DNA of 64,000 nucleotides from Bacteroides sp. (GCA_015060705.1 SUXY01000004.1:1-64000), one strand, 5' to 3'. Positions 1 to 9,277 are shown, counted from the stretch's first letter. Numbers and translations are program-made. The notes: generated by a model not told the origin, from the sequence alone.

Positions 1-2093
1 TTCTTGTTGTTTACCAACCAGTTACCACCTTGGTTAGTATAACCCAATTTCGGATAGAACGGATACCAGTTGTTAGTATTCTGGTTACCCAATTCACCCC
101 AAGATGCACGGAGCTTCAATGTGTTCACTACATCTGCATAATCTTCCCAGAATGCTTCCTGAGCAATGTTCCAACCTGCAGAGAATGATGGGAACACGTT
201 CCAGCGGTTGTCTGCCAAATAACGAGAAGAACCGTCGTAACGGAAGTTAGCTTCTACCAAGTAACGTCCCAAGTAGTCATAGTTCAAACGACCGAAGAAA
301 CCAGCAGTAGTCCACTTCTGATAGTCACCACCCAAAGTCGGGTCTGTATTGGTTGTATTCAAAGTCGGAAGACCTGCCATGATACCGTAGCGCTGTGCCC
401 ACATACCGCGTGAAGAATACCATTCGCTCTGGAAACCGGCCATAATCTTGAAGTTATGATCCTTAATAGACTTGCTGTATTCAGCAAAAATACTTGGAGC
501 AAAGAAGTTAGACTTCGTATTCTGTTCGTATACTGCGCTATTGCTGTTGATGTCAACGTATGGTTCGTTGTCACAATTGTAAGCATATACGGTCTTATAA
601 TCACGATGACGATGGTAGTTTTCAATACGATAGTTCAATTCCGCATTAATCAACAAGCCTTCAATCGGAGTGATTTGGAATGACAACTGTTGAGCCATCA
701 CATCGTTTACAGTCTTGTAATCACCACCTTCCTTCAAACGGCCTACGTAAGATTCCGGCACATATTGACCGTTCGGGTCTGTTACAGGAACGATTGGCCA
801 GTAACGCATCACGTTGTGATAGAAGTTACCGTCGCTCTTCCATGCATTAGGAGCCTTATAGTCTGTACGTGTAAAACGCATCATATAGTTCATCTTGAGC
901 CACTTAGCCAAGTTTACAGTAATCTTGGAGTTGATACCATAACGGTCCTTGGTTTCATCAGCTTGCTTCAAGATACCCTTCAAGCCCATATAGTTGGCAG
1001 ACAAATAATATTTTACCTTTTCAGTACCACCGTTTACAGAAAGAGTGTGTTCTTGTGAGAATGAGTTACCAAAGTGTACATCCAACCAGTCGTTGTTACC
1101 CAACGGCAAGATGTCTGTTACGTCCCATACTTCCCAACGGTTACTGTTGTTCTTGAACATGGTAGTCATGCCTGGGTTAGTCTGAGCCTGCTTGATTTGT
1201 TGCAACTTAGCTTCAGGGAACCATACGCCCGAACCCGAATTGACAGAAGCAGTATTCATCACCTGTGCCCAAGTGTAAGAATCCACCATTTCCGGCATGT
1301 TCAACGGAGAGTTGAAACGGAATGAGTTGTTGTAGTTGACAGAAGTCTTACCTTCCTTACCGCTCTTGGTTGTTACCAATACAACACCACCGGCAGCACG
1401 AGAACCGTAGATAGAAGAAGCAGAAGCATCCTTCAATACAGAAATATTGTCCACATCCTGTGGGTTCAAAGCATCCAAGTCACCTTCCATACCGTCAATC
1501 AAAACCAACGGCTTCACCTTTGCTGCTGAAGAAATAGAACCAGCACCACGGATGTTGAAATCCTTGCTTGAATCCAAAGAACCAGAAGTAGTAGTAAAGT
1601 TCATACCCGGTACCACCCCCTGAAGAGCATCAGTTACTGAGTTTACCGGACGGGCAGCGATTTCCTTAGAGCCTACAGCTGTTACGGCACCTGTCAAGTT
1701 CACCTTCTTCTGAGTACCGAAACCTACGACTACGACTTCTTCCAAAGTCTGTGTGTCTTCCGCCAAAATAACGTTCAAAGGCTGACCATTCCATACCACT
1801 TCTTGAGTCACATAACCCACGAAAGAGATTTCAATAACGTCACCTTTCTTTACACCCGGCAAAGAGAAATTACCGTCAAAGTCGGTAATTGTACCGTTTG
1901 TAGTGCCTTTCACGATTACAGATGCACCGATTACTGTTTCACCCAGAGCATCCTTCACAACGCCGGTTGCAGTTTCATCCTGTTGAATGTTTTCTACACC
2001 AGCTACGTCTTTCACAGGTATCGCATTTGCCACTCCACCGTACATCGATGCAAGAAACAGAAGCGCACCCACTGATCTTAGAGGTTTTAACAT
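1..2093 (-). CDS. SusC/RagA-family TonB-dependent outer-membrane receptor (3' end outside window)
   Basis: About 697 codons read from the ATG at 2091-2093 to the window edge with no stop, so the C-terminal part of the barrel is missing. A signal peptide of about 24 residues ends near GGVANA. It is followed by a carboxypeptidase-regulatory-like domain (about residues 41-120, with GTTNGTITDFDGNF) and a plug domain starting near EEVVVVGFGTQKK, with the family-typical LKDASASSIYGSRAAGG. The rest is barrel. Such proteins form the TonB-driven channel of a SusCD importer for glycans or other large nutrients. The SusD partner would lie beyond base 1 and is not visible, so the substrate cannot be assigned. 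It is clearly less similar to the two other SusC proteins here than those are to each other. Confidence 0.93.
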   Translation of the reverse strand, partial: MLKPLRSVGALLFLASMYGGVANAIPVKDVAGVENIQQDETATGVVKDALGETVIGASVIVKGTTNGTITDFDGNFSLPGVKKGDVIEISFVGYVTQEVVWNGQPLNVILAEDTQTLEEVVVVGFGTQKKVNLTGAVTAVGSKEIAARPVNSVTDALQGVVPGMNFTTTSGSLDSSKDFNIRGAGSISSAAKVKPLVLIDGMEGDLDALNPQDVDNISVLKDASASSIYGSRAAGGVVLVTTKSGKEGKTSVNYNNSFRFNSPLNMPEMVDSYTWAQVMNTASVNSGSGVWFPEAKLQQIKQAQTNPGMTTMFKNNSNRWEVWDVTDILPLGNNDWLDVHFGNSFSQEHTLSVNGGTEKVKYYLSANYMGLKGILKQADETKDRYGINSKITVNLAKWLKMNYMMRFTRTDYKAPNAWKSDGNFYHNVMRYWPIVPVTDPNGQYVPESYVGRLKEGGDYKTVNDVMAQQLSFQITPIEGLLINAELNYRIENYHRHRDYKTVYAYNCDNEPYVDINSNSAVYEQNTKSNFFAPSIFAEYSKSIKDHNFKIMAGFQSEWYSSRGMWAQRYGIMAGLPTLNTTNTDPTLGGDYQKWTTAGFFGRLNYDYLGRYLVEANFRYDGSSRYLADNRWNVFPSFSAGWNIAQEAFWEDYADVVNTLKLRASWGELGNQNTNNWYPFYPKLGYTNQGGNWLVNNK

Positions 2094-2280
2094 AACAAAT
2101 TAGTTTAAATTTATAAAAGGTTTAATACCATTTCTTAGTTCTTCATGTACTAGGTACTATCAGTGGGCAAAAATATTAGAATTCTTGAATATATGCAAAT
2201 TATTGTGAAGTTAATTTCCGGAGACTAACCTATTTACCCTTTAAACACAAGCATTTACCGATTTTTCATGCAAATTAGTC

Positions 2281-2313
2281 GAAAAAGTGGCAAAGTCCAT
2301 GAAGAACTTTGCC
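2281..2313 (-). terminator. Rho-independent terminator of the EnvC-like gene
   Basis: An 8-bp stem, GGCAAAGT with ACTTTGCC (2289-2296 and 2306-2313), is followed on the minus strand by a T run. It begins directly at the stop codon of the EnvC-like gene and would end the dut-to-EnvC transcript. The rest of 2094-2280 is AT-rich leader of the SusC-like gene, in which I see no clear promoter box. Confidence 0.6.
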
Positions 2314-3602
2314 TATCGTCCCAACCACACTTCAGGATTGAGTTTTGTTGTTTCTTTTCGGAGTTGGAAATGCAAAATCGGATTGCCGGACGCATCGGCA
2401 TGAACCGTTCCTATTTCTTGGCGAGTCGTTACCTTGGCACCTTTAGTTACTACCACAGTAGAAAGATTACAATAAACAGAAATATAATTGCCATGGCGAA
2501 CCAACACATTGTTCAAACCATTGTATTTAAAGATAGCCGACACTTCACCGTCGAAGATGGCACGTGCCTTGGCCCCTGCCTTGCCACGGATATCAATGCC
2601 CTTGTTGTCCAAGCGGACATTCTTGGTTACAGCATATTGTCCGTATCGGCCTACAATGACATAAGGCCCCGTAATAGGCATCGGTAAAATACCCTTATTC
2701 TTTTCGAAAGTACCCGAAAGCTTCCGGTCTTCCGTATTCATGCGGAATTTGTCTACCGTACCCTTTACCGCCGGATTTTCAACTACTTTAGACTTATCTA
2801 TTGGCTTCGTGCCCTTCTTAGCCGCCTCTTCCTTCGCTTTCTTTCTAGCCTCTTCTTCTGCACGTTTGCGAGCTTTCTCAATTTCCTGTTCAATGAGACG
2901 ATCAATCTGCGCATTCAGCCTATTGGCCGAACGGCGTTTCTTGTTGATTTCATTCTGAATATTCCGCTGTTTACGCTTCAAACCATTAAGAATGGTTTGT
3001 TTGTCCTTTTCCTGCTTCTCCAACTTCTTCTTTTCAGCCTCCCCTTCCTGCAATAGCTTCTCCTTGGCTGAACGAGTCGTTTCCAGTTCCGTCTTCTTAG
3101 CTTCAACCTGCTTTTGTTTACGTTCTATCTCGATGGCTTGTAAGCGCTGATAATCCGCATACTCCCGCACATAACGTAAACGACGATAGGTTTGGCTGAG
3201 GTTTTCGGCCGAAAAGATAAACATCAGTTTTTCCTGGATGGACTTGTTGCGATACATATATTGTACGGAAGCGCCATATTTATCCTTTTTGTCTTTGAGT
3301 TCTCTTTGCAGTCCCCTCAATTGGCGTTGCAACGTATTGATTTCGTTGTTGAGGGATTGTACGTCGTTTTCAATGGAACGGATATATTTCTTGCGGTCTT
3401 CTATCTGCCCGTTGATTAAAGCCAAATTATCCAATTGACTCTTCACATCCTTTTTGGTGGAGCGCAACAAGGTTTCCGATGCTGCAATCTGTTGTTGCAG
3501 CTCGTTCCGTTGGTTTTCCAATTCCTGGATTTTCTTAGTGGTTTGCGCCGATGCATCCAACAAGAACAGACAGGTTAGACAAAGCAAGAGTATGTTTTTC
3601 AT
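2313..3602 (-). CDS. EnvC-like murein hydrolase activator (coiled coil plus degenerate LytM/M23 domain)
   Basis: A 429-residue protein. It has a signal peptide (MKNILLLCLTCLFLLDASAQ), a long charged coiled coil (about residues 20-265, rich in K, E and Q) and a C-terminal LytM/peptidase M23 domain (about 310-429). In active LytM enzymes zinc is held by HxxxD and HxH. Here the first position reads NKGIDI (Asn for His), the central motif reads YCNLS (Asn for His) and the last reads LHFQL (Gln for the second His). The domain is therefore probably not a hydrolase but an amidase activator of the EnvC/NlpD kind, acting in the periplasm at division. The start at 3602 is chosen because it has an AAGGAAAG-type site and the upstream ATG at 3620 lies inside a repeat element. 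Last gene of a minus-strand run from dut. Confidence 0.85.
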   Translation of the reverse strand: MKNILLLCLTCLFLLDASAQTTKKIQELENQRNELQQQIAASETLLRSTKKDVKSQLDNLALINGQIEDRKKYIRSIENDVQSLNNEINTLQRQLRGLQRELKDKKDKYGASVQYMYRNKSIQEKLMFIFSAENLSQTYRRLRYVREYADYQRLQAIEIERKQKQVEAKKTELETTRSAKEKLLQEGEAEKKKLEKQEKDKQTILNGLKRKQRNIQNEINKKRRSANRLNAQIDRLIEQEIEKARKRAEEEARKKAKEEAAKKGTKPIDKSKVVENPAVKGTVDKFRMNTEDRKLSGTFEKNKGILPMPITGPYVIVGRYGQYAVTKNVRLDNKGIDIRGKAGAKARAIFDGEVSAIFKYNGLNNVLVRHGNYISVYCNLSTVVVTKGAKVTTRQEIGTVHADASGNPILHFQLRKETTKLNPEVWLGR

Positions 3603-3615
3603 GTTCTTTCCTTTT

Positions 3616-3703
3616 GTCATTCAGAACGAAACGAAGTGTAGTGAAGAATCTCGGAAGCACCCACGTGTATGTTACCGAGATTCTTCGCTTCGCTCTGAAT
3701 GAC
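3616..3703. repeat. Intergenic palindromic repeat, copy 1
   Basis: An imperfect inverted repeat with arms at 3616-3654 and 3675-3703. The outer arm ends are GTCATTCAGA and TCTGAATGAC, the inner ones GAAGAATCTCGG and CCGAGATTCTTC. A second copy lies at 55068-55160 with an identical 39-base left arm. It resembles the REP/ERIC-like hairpins scattered between genes in many Bacteroidetes. Lying between DUF4292 and the EnvC-like gene, it would form a hairpin in their shared mRNA. Confidence 0.85.
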
Positions 3704-3708
3704 ATTTA

Positions 3709-4539
3709 CTATTTAATTAGCAGTTTTAAAATATCCCACAATTCAACCTTTTCATACTTGGAAGAGACTTCCGTATGTGTTTCCCAATCTGCGTCCGTAG
3801 ACAAGCGAGATAAGTTGAAGGCAGCTTTCACCGGTTTCTTTCCTCCTTCGAAAGCCAACTGCATCTCAGCAGGGAAAAGCTTCTGTTCCAACGTACGGAA
3901 GTTGTCGTATTTCCAACTCAATAAATAAGGAGTCCCCTCCAAACCTATACGACTTTCTTTCAACAAAGCTTCCGGCGCCTGCGTCAAGAATTGATAGCTG
4001 AATCGCTTAGCTCTTTTAACATCCAGCCAAACGCCTTGCACCTCCTGTTCTACCCTAAAGGCAGACACATCTCGAACCGTCAAATCCCCCTTCCCCGGCA
4101 AGAAAAGTTCGTTCAAGAACAAAGCCTGTAAGGTATGAAAATCCAAATCGGCATGCGCCAATGCTTTCACTTCGGCAAAAGACACTTGCACATAGCGTTT
4201 ATTCATTCGATCGATTACCAATACACCGTTCGGAGATATTTCGGCTCTAGCGACTTCAATACCTAAGAAAGGAGCAATGGATAGCTGAATGACCTCACCT
4301 TTCTTAATGCGAAGCGTTCCATTTACCCGGGTTGCACCTTTCCCTTCCAAGTCGACAGCCAATGACATTTTAGCGGTCAAAGCATTCCATCCCCCGGCAT
4401 GTTCAATCACGTCCTCCACATACTCCATTTCAGTCATTCCTTCGATGGAATGGGTCTTTTTCAACGACTTCGTAGAAGAGCAAGAAGCCATCAGTACGAC
4501 CATAAAAGTCCACCAAAACCATTTAACGCTCCGTTTCAT
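3709..4539 (-). CDS. DUF4292 family lipoprotein
   Basis: A 276-residue protein with a lipoprotein signal peptide (lipobox LMASC, Cys20). The body has the mixed beta pattern of DUF4292, a Bacteroidetes family thought to share the LolA/LolB-like half-barrel fold; no precise role is established. Recognisable stretches are GGWNALTAKMSLAV, FLGIEVARAEISPNG and LFLNELFLPG. Its ATG overlaps the stop codon of the upstream TPR lipoprotein gene by four bases (ATGA), which implies translational coupling. It probably sits in the periplasm or on the inner face of the outer membrane. The C-terminus is short and charged. I infer an envelope function from this neighbourhood (TPR lipoprotein upstream, amidase activator downstream) but nothing finer. 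Confidence 0.82.
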   Translation of the reverse strand: MKRSVKWFWWTFMVVLMASCSSTKSLKKTHSIEGMTEMEYVEDVIEHAGGWNALTAKMSLAVDLEGKGATRVNGTLRIKKGEVIQLSIAPFLGIEVARAEISPNGVLVIDRMNKRYVQVSFAEVKALAHADLDFHTLQALFLNELFLPGKGDLTVRDVSAFRVEQEVQGVWLDVKRAKRFSYQFLTQAPEALLKESRIGLEGTPYLLSWKYDNFRTLEQKLFPAEMQLAFEGGKKPVKAAFNLSRLSTDADWETHTEVSSKYEKVELWDILKLLIK

Positions 4540-6353
4540 TCTGCATAATATTTCTTGTTCGCAATCTTTTTCTTCAAACGCTTCAATTCCTTGGCATCAC
4601 GGGCTTCGTTCTCGTCATCCTTTGCCTCGTCCGCCAACTTCTCGGCTTTCTTCCAATACTCCAACGCCTTTTCTAGTTCCCCGTTATGGAAATAAATATC
4701 GCCACCATGTTCGACAACAACCGAACTGGCGTCACCTCCATTTTGCAAAGCCTGATCAATGTAGATACGAGCTTCCACATACTTACCTTTCTCGAACAAG
4801 ATCCAAGCATAAGTATCCAAATAGGTATTATTGGTAGGTTCCGCCTTAACGGTCTTATAGCTCATCTCCTCCGCCTTATCCAAGTCCTTCCGTTCTACCG
4901 ACAAGTAATAAGCATAATTGTTCAATGCACCGATATTGTCTGGTTTATACACCAAAGCCGAATCGTAGGCAGCATAAGCCTCAGCATTCATCTTTTTGAT
5001 GTGATACAAATCGCCCATGATGGAATAGAAATCAGAAGCCATGTTCTTGTCACTATCCGGTCCTACTTGTCGGACACCTTTCTTAAATACCTCCAAAGCC
5101 TCATCATGCTGCTTCTTCTGGTAATGAGCTATCCCCCAATAGTAATAGAATTCCAATGCTTCGGGCATATATTCCACAGCAGGTGCACACAAACGAATCA
5201 CCTCGTCCAAGTCTTCTTTGGAAATTGCAAAACTCAATAGTTGCAAACGAGCAGGCTTGTTTTCCGGATCAACATCCAACACTTGGCGAAGCACCGGTTT
5301 AGCCTCTTCATCCATACGTTTAGACAACAAATATTGCGCCGCCAGCATGGCTATATCAGCATTTTCCTGCTCCTGAGCCAACATGGAGTTGAACAATCCT
5401 ACAATCTTCGTACTATCACGGTCACCCCGTTCCGAACGCATAATCAGCTGACGCATTATGCTTACCTTTGTATTGCTCTCTACCTTCTGATTCAAAAGTA
5501 AAGAATCCAACTGTATACGATAAAGGCTATCCTCGCCCATCTTTTCGTAATAAGACGCCATAGAAAGCATGGCTGGAGCATATCCCGGTTCCTTTTCCAA
5601 CACCTGCTGATAAGTGGTATAAGCTTCTTCTTCCTTTCCATTTTCCATATACACATCGCCAAGCATCGTGAGATAACGCATCTCATACGGATATTCCTTT
5701 GCCAAATTTTCGATTTCAGCAAAAGCCTTTTCGTTGTTGTCCATCGCCAAATACATCCGGAATTTCTCCATACTGATTTGCTCCGATTTACCATCCAACT
5801 TTTCCAAACGATCAAGCGTATGAATTACTTTCTCGTAATCCTTATTCCGATTGTATAAATCCACAAGCGCAATCAAAGGCTCCAAGCGTGAAGGAAACTG
5901 AGAGACCATTCCTTCGATGACATCTATCCCCTTAGCTATCTCTCCTTTTCGCTGATAGTATCCTGCCAACGTTTCCTTATACCAATAATTATCCGGTGCA
6001 GCATGCATGGCTTTCAGTAAAAGCCGTTCGCCTTTCTCCGCTTGACCTAAATACATATAGAGCTTACCCAATTCGTATTGGGTTACCGCACTACCCGAAT
6101 CAATAGCCAAGCAATGGCTGTACATATCGAAAGCCGCATCCATCTCACCTTTCTCCTTCAAACGGACAGCTTCCAACAAATAGTTATTAAATTTTCGGCG
6201 TTCTTCCAATGTCAGCGGATCTACATCCACTTGAGCAAGCGTATTCTTCGATGGAATGGAGACTTTTCGAGAAGATCCACACGAGAAAAGAATGCTTGCC
6301 AAAAGCAAACATACACACCAGACTTGTATTCTTGTCAATTGTTTATGACTCAT
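4536..6353 (-). CDS. TPR-repeat lipoprotein
   Basis: A 605-residue protein. It has a lipoprotein signal (MSHKQLTR then a hydrophobic stretch to LFSC, Cys25) followed by about a dozen tetratricopeptide-like helix pairs, for example YELGKLYMYLGQAEKGERLL, LGDVYMENGKEEEAYTTYQ and NNYAYYLSVERKDLDKAEEM. The last 30 residues are very charged. TPR arrays bind other proteins; no enzyme motif is visible. The start at 6353 is preferred over upstream Met codons because those lie within the dut gene and only this start gives a proper signal peptide. It is four bases downstream of dut and overlaps the DUF4292 gene by four bases, so the three genes are one transcription unit. Possible roles include scaffolding of an outer-membrane assembly, but this is inference. 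Confidence 0.85.
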   Translation of the reverse strand: MSHKQLTRIQVWCVCLLLASILFSCGSSRKVSIPSKNTLAQVDVDPLTLEERRKFNNYLLEAVRLKEKGEMDAAFDMYSHCLAIDSGSAVTQYELGKLYMYLGQAEKGERLLLKAMHAAPDNYWYKETLAGYYQRKGEIAKGIDVIEGMVSQFPSRLEPLIALVDLYNRNKDYEKVIHTLDRLEKLDGKSEQISMEKFRMYLAMDNNEKAFAEIENLAKEYPYEMRYLTMLGDVYMENGKEEEAYTTYQQVLEKEPGYAPAMLSMASYYEKMGEDSLYRIQLDSLLLNQKVESNTKVSIMRQLIMRSERGDRDSTKIVGLFNSMLAQEQENADIAMLAAQYLLSKRMDEEAKPVLRQVLDVDPENKPARLQLLSFAISKEDLDEVIRLCAPAVEYMPEALEFYYYWGIAHYQKKQHDEALEVFKKGVRQVGPDSDKNMASDFYSIMGDLYHIKKMNAEAYAAYDSALVYKPDNIGALNNYAYYLSVERKDLDKAEEMSYKTVKAEPTNNTYLDTYAWILFEKGKYVEARIYIDQALQNGGDASSVVVEHGGDIYFHNGELEKALEYWKKAEKLADEAKDDENEARDAKELKRLKKKIANKKYYAE

Positions 6354-6357
6354 TCGC

Positions 6358-6792
6358 TTATTTTTTACCCGTATGTCCGAAACCACCCGCACCCCGTTCG
6401 GTCTCATCCAAGACTTCCACTTCCTGCCATTCCGCCTGTTCATGACGAGCAATGACCATTTGTGCAATACGTTCACCATCTTCAATCACAAATTCCTCCG
6501 AGGAAAGGTTCACCAAGATAACACAAACCTCACCCCGATAGTCAGCATCTATCGTTCCCGGAGCATTCAATACACCTATCCCCTTCTTGATGGCCAAGCC
6601 ACTACGAGGACGAACTTGCGCTTCGAAGCCCTTTGGCAAGGCCATATAGATACCGGTTGGAACCAGACAACGCTGTAATGGCTTCAGCGTAATCGGCTCA
6701 TTCAAATTGGCACGAAGGTCCATTCCCGCCGATTGCTCAGTAGCATACTGCGGCAACGGATGTTTTGACTTATTGATGACTTGTACTTTCAT
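6358..6792 (-). CDS. dut: dUTP pyrophosphatase (dUTPase)
   Basis: A 144-residue trimeric-type dUTPase, the usual length. All five family motifs are present: AGMDLRA (I), PRSGLA (II), [10 protein letters not shown] (III, with the catalytic Asp), RIAQMV (IV) and [10 protein letters not shown] (V, glycine-rich, closing over the nucleotide). It hydrolyses dUTP to dUMP and pyrophosphate, keeping uracil out of DNA and feeding thymidylate synthesis. It heads the minus-strand group with the TPR and DUF4292 lipoprotein genes and is divergent from dgt, another dNTP-pool enzyme; the pairing may reflect shared control from the 118-base intergenic region. Confidence 0.97.
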   Translation of the reverse strand: MKVQVINKSKHPLPQYATEQSAGMDLRANLNEPITLKPLQRCLVPTGIYMALPKGFEAQVRPRSGLAIKKGIGVLNAPGTIDADYRGEVCVILVNLSSEEFVIEDGERIAQMVIARHEQAEWQEVEVLDETERGAGGFGHTGKK

Positions 6793-6881
6793 GATTTACT
6801 CAAAAATTGATTATAGAGTGCGAATTTACACATTTCAACTGATTTATCGATAGGTTTACCATTTTTTAAAAGGAAGTTTTA

Positions 6882-6889
6882 TACTTTTG
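6882..6889 (+). promoter_or_regulatory. Probable -7 box of the dgt promoter
   Basis: TACTTTTG fits the Bacteroidetes -7 consensus TAnnTTTG and lies 21 bases before the dgt ATG. No convincing -33 TTTG is seen at the right distance. On the opposite strand CGAATTTA (6821-6828) reads as a weaker TAnnTTTG match for dut. Confidence 0.5.
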
Positions 6890-6910
6890 CATGTATCTAA
6901 ACATTGAATT

Positions 6911-8242
6911 ATGAATTGGCAACAACTAATATCCAACAAACGCTTCGGATTGGAAGAGATTCACGAGATGCGGAAAGACGACCGTTCGGAATTCCAACGA
7001 GACTTCGACCGCCTCATATTCTCTGCAGCTTTCCGCCGTTTGCAAAACAAGACACAGGTATTCCCGCTTCCGGGCAGCATCTTTGTACACAACCGGCTCA
7101 CCCATAGTCTGGAAGTGTCCTGCGTAGGACGCTCGCTAGGAGATTCAATTTCCAACCGATTATTGAGTAAGCACCCCGAACTAGTCGCCACGCATGTATC
7201 CGAAATTGGCGCCATTGTATCGGCTGCTTGTTTAGCTCACGACTTGGGGAATCCACCTTTCGGACACTCAGGCGAGAAAGCCATCTCTACCTACTTCTCA
7301 GAAGGCAAAGGGCTGGCACTTAAAGGGCAACTTTCTCCGATGGAATGGGAAGATTTGACACATTTCGAAGGGAATGCAAATGCTTTCCGATTGTTGACGC
7401 ACCAATTTCTAGGACGAAGAAAAGGAGGATTTGTCATGACTTATTCCACCTTGGCCTCTATCGTGAAATACCCTTATCCTTCCATCTTAGCCGGAAAGAA
7501 ATCCAAGTTCGGTTACTTTGTTTCCGAGATGGACGACTACTTAAAAATCGCTGAAGAACTTGGCATCAAACGCCTCAGCACTGAAGGAGAGGTCCCCCTT
7601 TACGCCCGCCATCCACTAGTATTTCTCGTAGAAGCCGCCGACGACATCTGCTACCAAATGATGGACATTGAAGACGCTTACAAACTGAAGCTTTTGACTC
7701 CAAGAGAAACCAAAGAACTCTATCAGCTTTTCTTGAGTGAAAAACAAAAAGCACGAGTGGACGAGGTCTTCCGTTTGGTTTCCGACGAGAACGAACAGAT
7801 TGCATATTTGCGAGCAACCGTCATCGGCATCCTGGTCAAAGAATGCACGAAAGTGTTTATGGAAAATGAGAACAGCATTTTGAAAGGTACTTTCGAAGGA
7901 GCACTTATCAAGCACATCAACGCACCATTAAACGAAGCCTATAAACGATGCACTCAAGTAGCCGTTGAGAAAATCTATCGGTCCCGAGATGTTCTCGACA
8001 TTGAATTGGCCGGTTTTCACGTGATTAGTACTCTATTAGAACTGATGATTGATGCTGTACAATCTCCGGACAAAGCCTATTCAGAACTACTCATCAATCG
8101 AGTATCCAGTCAATACGACATCAAGGCTCCTACATTATACGGCAAGATACAAGCCGTATTGGATTACATCTCTGGTATGACCGATGTCTACGCATTGGAC
8201 TTATATCGGAAAATTAAAGGAAATAGTTTACCAGCCGTATAA
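6911..8242 (+). CDS. dgt: Deoxyguanosinetriphosphate triphosphohydrolase (dGTPase, HD superfamily)
   Basis: A 443-residue HD-domain protein. The N-terminus has the family motif FRRLQNKTQVFPLPGS, then HNRLTHSLEV (the first metal-ligand His) and AHDLGNPPFGHSGE (the HD pair and a following His). A later segment, EAADDICYQMMDIEDAYK, supplies the last Asp ligand. It cleaves dNTPs, classically dGTP, to deoxynucleoside plus tripolyphosphate in the cytoplasm and so balances the dNTP pool. The length suits the bacterial dgt type 1/2 group. It stands alone between a divergent dut and a convergent glsB, with a strong shared terminator just after its stop. True substrate preference among dNTPs cannot be read from sequence. 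Confidence 0.95.
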   Translation: MNWQQLISNKRFGLEEIHEMRKDDRSEFQRDFDRLIFSAAFRRLQNKTQVFPLPGSIFVHNRLTHSLEVSCVGRSLGDSISNRLLSKHPELVATHVSEIGAIVSAACLAHDLGNPPFGHSGEKAISTYFSEGKGLALKGQLSPMEWEDLTHFEGNANAFRLLTHQFLGRRKGGFVMTYSTLASIVKYPYPSILAGKKSKFGYFVSEMDDYLKIAEELGIKRLSTEGEVPLYARHPLVFLVEAADDICYQMMDIEDAYKLKLLTPRETKELYQLFLSEKQKARVDEVFRLVSDENEQIAYLRATVIGILVKECTKVFMENENSILKGTFEGALIKHINAPLNEAYKRCTQVAVEKIYRSRDVLDIELAGFHVISTLLELMIDAVQSPDKAYSELLINRVSSQYDIKAPTLYGKIQAVLDYISGMTDVYALDLYRKIKGNSLPAV

Positions 8243-8288
8243 TAAAACAGAAGCGGATACGTATCCACGCATCCGCTTCTGTTTTATT
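8241..8288. terminator. Bidirectional terminator between dgt and glsB
   Basis: A perfect 18-bp stem, AATAAAACAGAAGCGGAT (8241-8258) with its complement at 8271-8288 and a 12-base loop. The T-rich outer arms serve both strands, ending dgt on plus and glsB on minus. Confidence 0.85.
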
Positions 8289-8293
8289 ATCAC

Positions 8294-9277
8294 TTAGTAC
8301 TTCGAAATCACCGGATTAGCCCCCGAAGTAATCTTCAACGCTTCCGGATTCTGAGCCACAAACGACTCAATATGACGTAAACGCTTTTCTGCTAAAATTT
8401 CATCCACCGCTATTAAAATGCCGGTTTCCTCCACATCACCAAATCCATCGTTAATAGCCGTACCAAACATACGCATCGTTGGCGACAAGCCCATGTAAGC
8501 ATTTACCAATGGCGGAATATTATAACCCAACTTACGCACTTCCGCATTCAATATACGATAATCCTCCTTAAAAGAATCACAGCAGAAAACTTCTTCCAAC
8601 AAAGCTGGGTCAGTTTCCAATTGCAATGGGCATATTGGTGTAATCAACTGGTCATTATCCGGGAAATGCTTATTCAAGAAATACAGAATCATATCACGAC
8701 CTTGACGATGATAACTTGGATACATGGTCATCTTGCCAAAGAAATACTTCATGTTAGGTTTAATAACCGTCAATGCTCCCAAACCATCCCAAAGATTATC
8801 CAAAGCAAACAGCCCCTTGGAACCGGCACGACTAGACTGATACTCCAACGTAACAAACGAACGACCCAGTTCCACGGTATAAGGCAAGTATTCCTTCAAG
8901 AATTTTTCTGAAAAATCAAACATGTGAGAAGTGGCTAAAACAGGCTTACCATGTTCATCATATTCCACCTCATCGCCCAACAAGTAACGATAACCACCCA
9001 AAATCTCTTCCGCCTCTGGATTCCAAACCACCAACTGTTTGTAAGGATTAGGCATCACATCATATTCGTCGATGTCCATCGACTTACCTGTACCACCTCC
9101 TGCAGCACGGAAAGCGATTTCACGCAAGCGTCCGATTTCCTTCATGACATTAGGCGCATTATGAGCAGTCACCACATAAATTTCGTTGTGACTCTTATTC
9201 GTAAAGCGCAATCGTCTTTCTTGCGTCAATTCAGACTTTAGAACCTCCTTACTTATCGGAGCAATAATGTCTTCCAT
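8294..9277 (-). CDS. glsB: GNAT-fold N-acyltransferase, glycine-lipid synthesis (GlsB-like)
   Basis: A 327-residue protein of the ornithine-lipid synthase OlsB-like/GNAT acyltransferase family. Recognisable parts are the N-terminal EIGRLREIAFRAAGGGTGKSMDIDEYD, then LGGYRYLLGDE, VELGRSFVTLEYQ and a C-terminal PPLVNAYMGLSPTMRMFGTA. In Bacteroides, GlsB transfers a 3-hydroxy fatty acyl group from a carrier to the amino group of glycine, giving the monoacyl glycine that is the first step of glycine-lipid synthesis. The next step is the O-acylation by GlsA, encoded just upstream in the same direction with a 23-base gap. The pair order and the family match are what support the name. It acts at the inner-membrane surface. 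Confidence 0.83.
   Translation of the reverse strand: MEDIIAPISKEVLKSELTQERRLRFTNKSHNEIYVVTAHNAPNVMKEIGRLREIAFRAAGGGTGKSMDIDEYDVMPNPYKQLVVWNPEAEEILGGYRYLLGDEVEYDEHGKPVLATSHMFDFSEKFLKEYLPYTVELGRSFVTLEYQSSRAGSKGLFALDNLWDGLGALTVIKPNMKYFFGKMTMYPSYHRQGRDMILYFLNKHFPDNDQLITPICPLQLETDPALLEEVFCCDSFKEDYRILNAEVRKLGYNIPPLVNAYMGLSPTMRMFGTAINDGFGDVEETGILIAVDEILAEKRLRHIESFVAQNPEALKITSGANPVISKY

Noticed and set aside
3603-3620. Longer EnvC-like start at 3620
   Set aside because: That ATG belongs to the palindromic repeat, and the shorter start gives a proper signal peptide and ribosome site.
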